DNA from: Planococcus shixiaomingii | GTDB lineage: Bacteria > Bacillota > Bacilli > Bacillales_A > Planococcaceae | DNA length: 64,000 nucleotides | Direction: 5' to 3' | NCBI RefSeq assembly: GCF_030413615.1 | Contig: NZ_CP129236.1 | Location: forward strand, 2,712,001-2,776,000 | Translations under genes and position numbers: made by a program | In this document: positions 61,963-64,000 of the stretch, in pieces | Position numbering within the stretch: the first letter of the stretch is position 1 | Layout: every line of letters begins with the position of its first letter | The notes under the pieces: model-generated | Databases searched by the model: none | Told to the model about the DNA's origin: nothing | What the model saw: the letters and a program-made list of their open reading frames with translations, nothing else

Positions 61963-62895
61963 TTATTTTCCCCATCTCATAGCAATAGCGCCCCAAGTCA
62001 ATCCGCCGCCGAAACCTACCATGACGACTAGGTCATCCTCTTTAATCCGGCCTTCTTCTACATCTTCGACGAGAGAAATCGGAATCGATGCAGCAGAGGT
62101 ATTGCCATATTTATGAATCGTTTTTGACATTTTTTCAATTGGAAGATCTAAACGGGCACGTGATGCTTCCATAATGCGGATGTTCGCTTGGTGAGGAATC
62201 AGGAAGTCGACGTCTTCTTTCGTCAAGCCGGCTTTTTCAATAACCGCTTCCGCTGATTCACCCATTTGGCGGACTGCAAATTTAAATACTTCGCGGCCGT
62301 TCATCACGAGAAATTCATCTTGGTACAAGTGTTTGCCGCCGGTGCCATCTGCCCCAAGCTCAAACGACAAGATTCCGCGCCCTTCTGAAACCTTTCCAAG
62401 AACTGCTGCTCCTGCACCGTCTCCGAACAGCACGGCTGTGTTGCGGTCTTCCCAGTTGGTTATTTTAGATAACTTTTCAACACCTACAACCAAAACATAT
62501 TTATAAACATCAGACTCAATGAATTGTTTCCCTGTAACTACTCCATACATAAAACCGGCACAAGCCGCTGAAACATCCATGGCCGCAGCGTTGACTGCTC
62601 CAATTTCCTGCTGAATCATACAAGCCATTGATGGAAAAGGCTGATCTCCTGTTACGGTAGCGACTAAGATTAATCCGATTTCTGCAGGATTGATTCCTGC
62701 ATCTTCAATTGCCTTTTGAGCAGCTTCTCTTGCCATATGAGACGTATCTTGATCGTTTTTTGCAATCCGGCGTTCTTCTATGCCTGTCATCGTCCGGATC
62801 CACTCATCAGAAGTATCCATTCGCTTTTCCAAGTCGAAGTTCGTTAATTTATCTTCAGGCAAACATCTGCCAATGCCGATTATTCCTGCATTCAT
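61963..62895 (-). CDS. fabH: Beta-ketoacyl-ACP synthase III
   Basis: A 310-residue enzyme that starts fatty-acid synthesis by condensing acyl-CoA with malonyl-ACP. The Cys-His-Asn triad is C112 ([12 protein letters not shown]), H235 ([10 protein letters not shown]) and N265 ([10 protein letters not shown]). The C-terminus [16 protein letters not shown] is complete. It is the first gene of the fabH-fabF unit. The ATG at 62895 follows AGAGGGG. Only one fabH is visible, while B. subtilis has two (fabHA near here and fabHB elsewhere). Confidence 0.96.
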   Translation of the reverse strand: MNAGIIGIGRCLPEDKLTNFDLEKRMDTSDEWIRTMTGIEERRIAKNDQDTSHMAREAAQKAIEDAGINPAEIGLILVATVTGDQPFPSMACMIQQEIGAVNAAAMDVSAACAGFMYGVVTGKQFIESDVYKYVLVVGVEKLSKITNWEDRNTAVLFGDGAGAAVLGKVSEGRGILSFELGADGTGGKHLYQDEFLVMNGREVFKFAVRQMGESAEAVIEKAGLTKEDVDFLIPHQANIRIMEASRARLDLPIEKMSKTIHKYGNTSAASIPISLVEDVEEGRIKEDDLVVMVGFGGGLTWGAIAMRWGK

Positions 62896-62926
62896 CGATA
62901 GCCCCTCTTTTCGCTTAACATCATCT

Positions 62927-62972
62927 ATTAGTACCTGGTGTTAATAATACGTCATTTCTTTTGTTTTTTCAA
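62927..62972 (-). promoter_or_regulatory. fabHF promoter with FapR-like operator
   Basis: Minus strand: -35 TTGAAA (62972-62967), a 17-base spacer, and -10 TATTAT (62949-62944). The palindrome ATTAGTACCTGGTGTTAATA (62927-62946, plus strand) overlaps the -10 and matches the FapR operator with imperfect right arm. Confidence 0.75.
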
Positions 62973-63083
62973 CTAATTGACATACTTCCGACAAAAAATC
63001 GCTAAATTAAAGAAACATTCTTTCTGTCAGAAGATGCGTATGATATGATAAATGAAGATATTTAATGTAGAGGGTGAACTTAG

Positions 63084-63269
63084 ATGCAATTTATTGGAAC
63101 TTTCTTTTGGTCATTTTTATTGGTTTCCTTGCTTAACTACGTAGTAAGCGCTGTACAAAACGTGCCTTTCGACTTTATGCTTGGCGTTTACATTTCTTTA
63201 GGCGTTTCAGTTCTGGTCTTTATCATTTCTTCAATCATTCCGGACAGCCCGGCACCAGAAAAACATTAA
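63084..63269 (+). CDS. Small membrane protein, DUF2929 (YjzB-like)
   Basis: A 61-residue protein with two membrane helices (FFWSFLLVSLLNYVVSAV and FMLGVYISLGVSVLVFIISS) and a short hydrophilic tail (PDSPAPEKH). It fits DUF2929, and B. subtilis yjzB, also divergent from fabHA, is the likely counterpart. The ATG at 63084 follows GAGGGTG at nine bases. No function is known. It ends at a terminator shared with clpB. Confidence 0.75.
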   Translation: MQFIGTFFWSFLLVSLLNYVVSAVQNVPFDFMLGVYISLGVSVLVFIISSIIPDSPAPEKH

Positions 63270-63271
63270 TT

Positions 63272-63312
63272 AAAAAGAAGCTCAATCCGTTATCCGGATT
63301 GAGCTTCTTTTT
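63272..63312. terminator. Bidirectional terminator between the DUF2929 gene and clpB
   Basis: An 18-bp inverted repeat (AAAAAGAAGCTCAATCCG, arms 63272-63289 and 63295-63312) with a five-base loop. The clpB TAA stop is in the loop. Confidence 0.9.
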
Positions 63313-64000
63313 TGCTGATTTTTAGTTGCTTGTTTTCCATCTCTAAATGCAATACCGTATTCGGAACGATTTCTCCTTTGATCAGTTCACGGGCGATGTT
63401 AGTTTCTATTTCCCGCTGGATAAAGCGTTTCAATGGACGTGCGCCGAATACAGGATCGGTTCCCGCTTCAATGATGTAATCGATGACTGAATCCTCTACA
63501 GACAATTCGATATGTTGTTGACGCATGCGTTTTGCCAATTCAGCTAACATTTTTTTCGCAATGCCATAAAAATGTGTATTGTTCAACGCATGGAAGATGA
63601 CAATGTCATCAATACGGTTCAACAATTCGGGTTTGAAGTGTCTGCGCAGTTCCGCCATAACGATATCTTCAACGTCGTGTTCGCTGCTTTGGTCACTAAT
63701 AAAAGCGGAACCGATGTTGGATGTCATGATGACAACCGTATTCGAGAAGTTGATAAGGCGTCCTTGGCTATCCGTAATGCGCCCATCATCGAGAATTTGC
63801 AGGAGGATATTTGCTACATCCGGATGCGCTTTCTCGATCTCGTCCAATAAGACAACGGAATACGGATTGCGCCGCACAGCTTCTGTCAATTGTCCGCCTT
63901 CCTCGTAGCCGATATAGCCAGGAGGTGCACCTACGAGTCTAGATACACTATGCTTTTCCATGTATTCAGACATATCGATGCGGATGAAATGGTCTTCGGA
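63290..64000 (-). CDS. clpB: Chaperone ClpB, C-terminal part (partial, N-terminus beyond window)
   Basis: The last 236 residues of a Hsp100 disaggregase, running off the right edge. They cover the second AAA+ module after Walker A: the pore-loop [20 protein letters not shown], Walker [15 protein letters not shown], sensor 1 [11 protein letters not shown], the arginine-finger region [11 protein letters not shown] and sensor 2 [20 protein letters not shown]. The C-terminal shape without a ClpC/ClpE tail favours ClpB. ClpB works with DnaK to rescue aggregated proteins. Position beside fabH-fabF matches Staphylococcus; B. subtilis has no clpB. The stop codon lies in a terminator loop. Confidence 0.88.
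   Translation of the reverse strand, partial: SEDHFIRIDMSEYMEKHSVSRLVGAPPGYIGYEEGGQLTEAVRRNPYSVVLLDEIEKAHPDVANILLQILDDGRITDSQGRLINFSNTVVIMTSNIGSAFISDQSSEHDVEDIVMAELRRHFKPELLNRIDDIVIFHALNNTHFYGIAKKMLAELAKRMRQQHIELSVEDSVIDYIIEAGTDPVFGARPLKRFIQREIETNIARELIKGEIVPNTVLHLEMENKQLKISKKEAQSG

Overview
The window looks like chromosomal DNA from a low-to-mid GC member of the Bacillales, most likely a Planococcaceae genus close to Planococcus or Planomicrobium. This is inferred from gene content and order, not from a search. The gene order tracks the B. subtilis fabH-fabF / app / trpS / opp / spxA / mecA / coiA / pepF / yjbH-yjbI / yjbK / relQ / nadK / prpE neighbourhood, read on the opposite strand. Two features recall Staphylococcus instead: murE lies beside prfC, and a ClpB gene lies beside fabH. 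No prophage, transposase or CRISPR array is visible.

Left part (1-20.3 kb): the 5' part of sigI; a TerC-family membrane protein behind a yybP-ykoY (manganese) riboswitch; an extended SDR protein; a SwrC-type RND exporter; prfC; murE with an M42 peptidase; an orphan PAS histidine kinase; a four-gene cluster of OmpR-type regulator, kinase and two PepSY proteins; an aldehyde dehydrogenase with a Gfo/Idh/MocA oxidoreductase; a 47-residue protein behind a sigma-B-like promoter; an AlkA glycosylase; a nuclease lipoprotein; and a 2H phosphoesterase.

Middle (20.3-36.6 kb): a tRNA-Val(GAC) is followed by two degenerate tRNA-like 3' fragments that flank a 61-residue ORF. Next come a TAXI-TRAP transporter with a DUF1850 protein, pgpA, yjcHGF, fabI, mgtE, prpE, an RluA-type pseudouridine synthase, nadK, relQ, and the yjbK / yjbI-yjbH group. 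The gap between yjbH and pepF encodes, on the minus strand, a small RNA that I recognise as RoxS/RsaE, with a Rex-type operator across its start.

Right part (36.6-64 kb): pepF, coiA, mecA and spxA form a proteolysis and stress-control group together with YjbH. They are followed by an oppABCDF operon, a DUF3899 protein, T-box-controlled trpS, two further OppA paralogues, an appDFBCA-like peptide transporter operon, fabF, fabH, a DUF2929 protein and the C-terminal end of clpB.

Shared regulation is readable from the DNA. FapR-like palindromes cover the -10 regions of fabI and fabHF. CodY-like boxes precede two oppA genes and the app operon. Five 11-bp direct repeats precede the terminal PepSY gene of the two-component cluster and probably bind its own response regulator.
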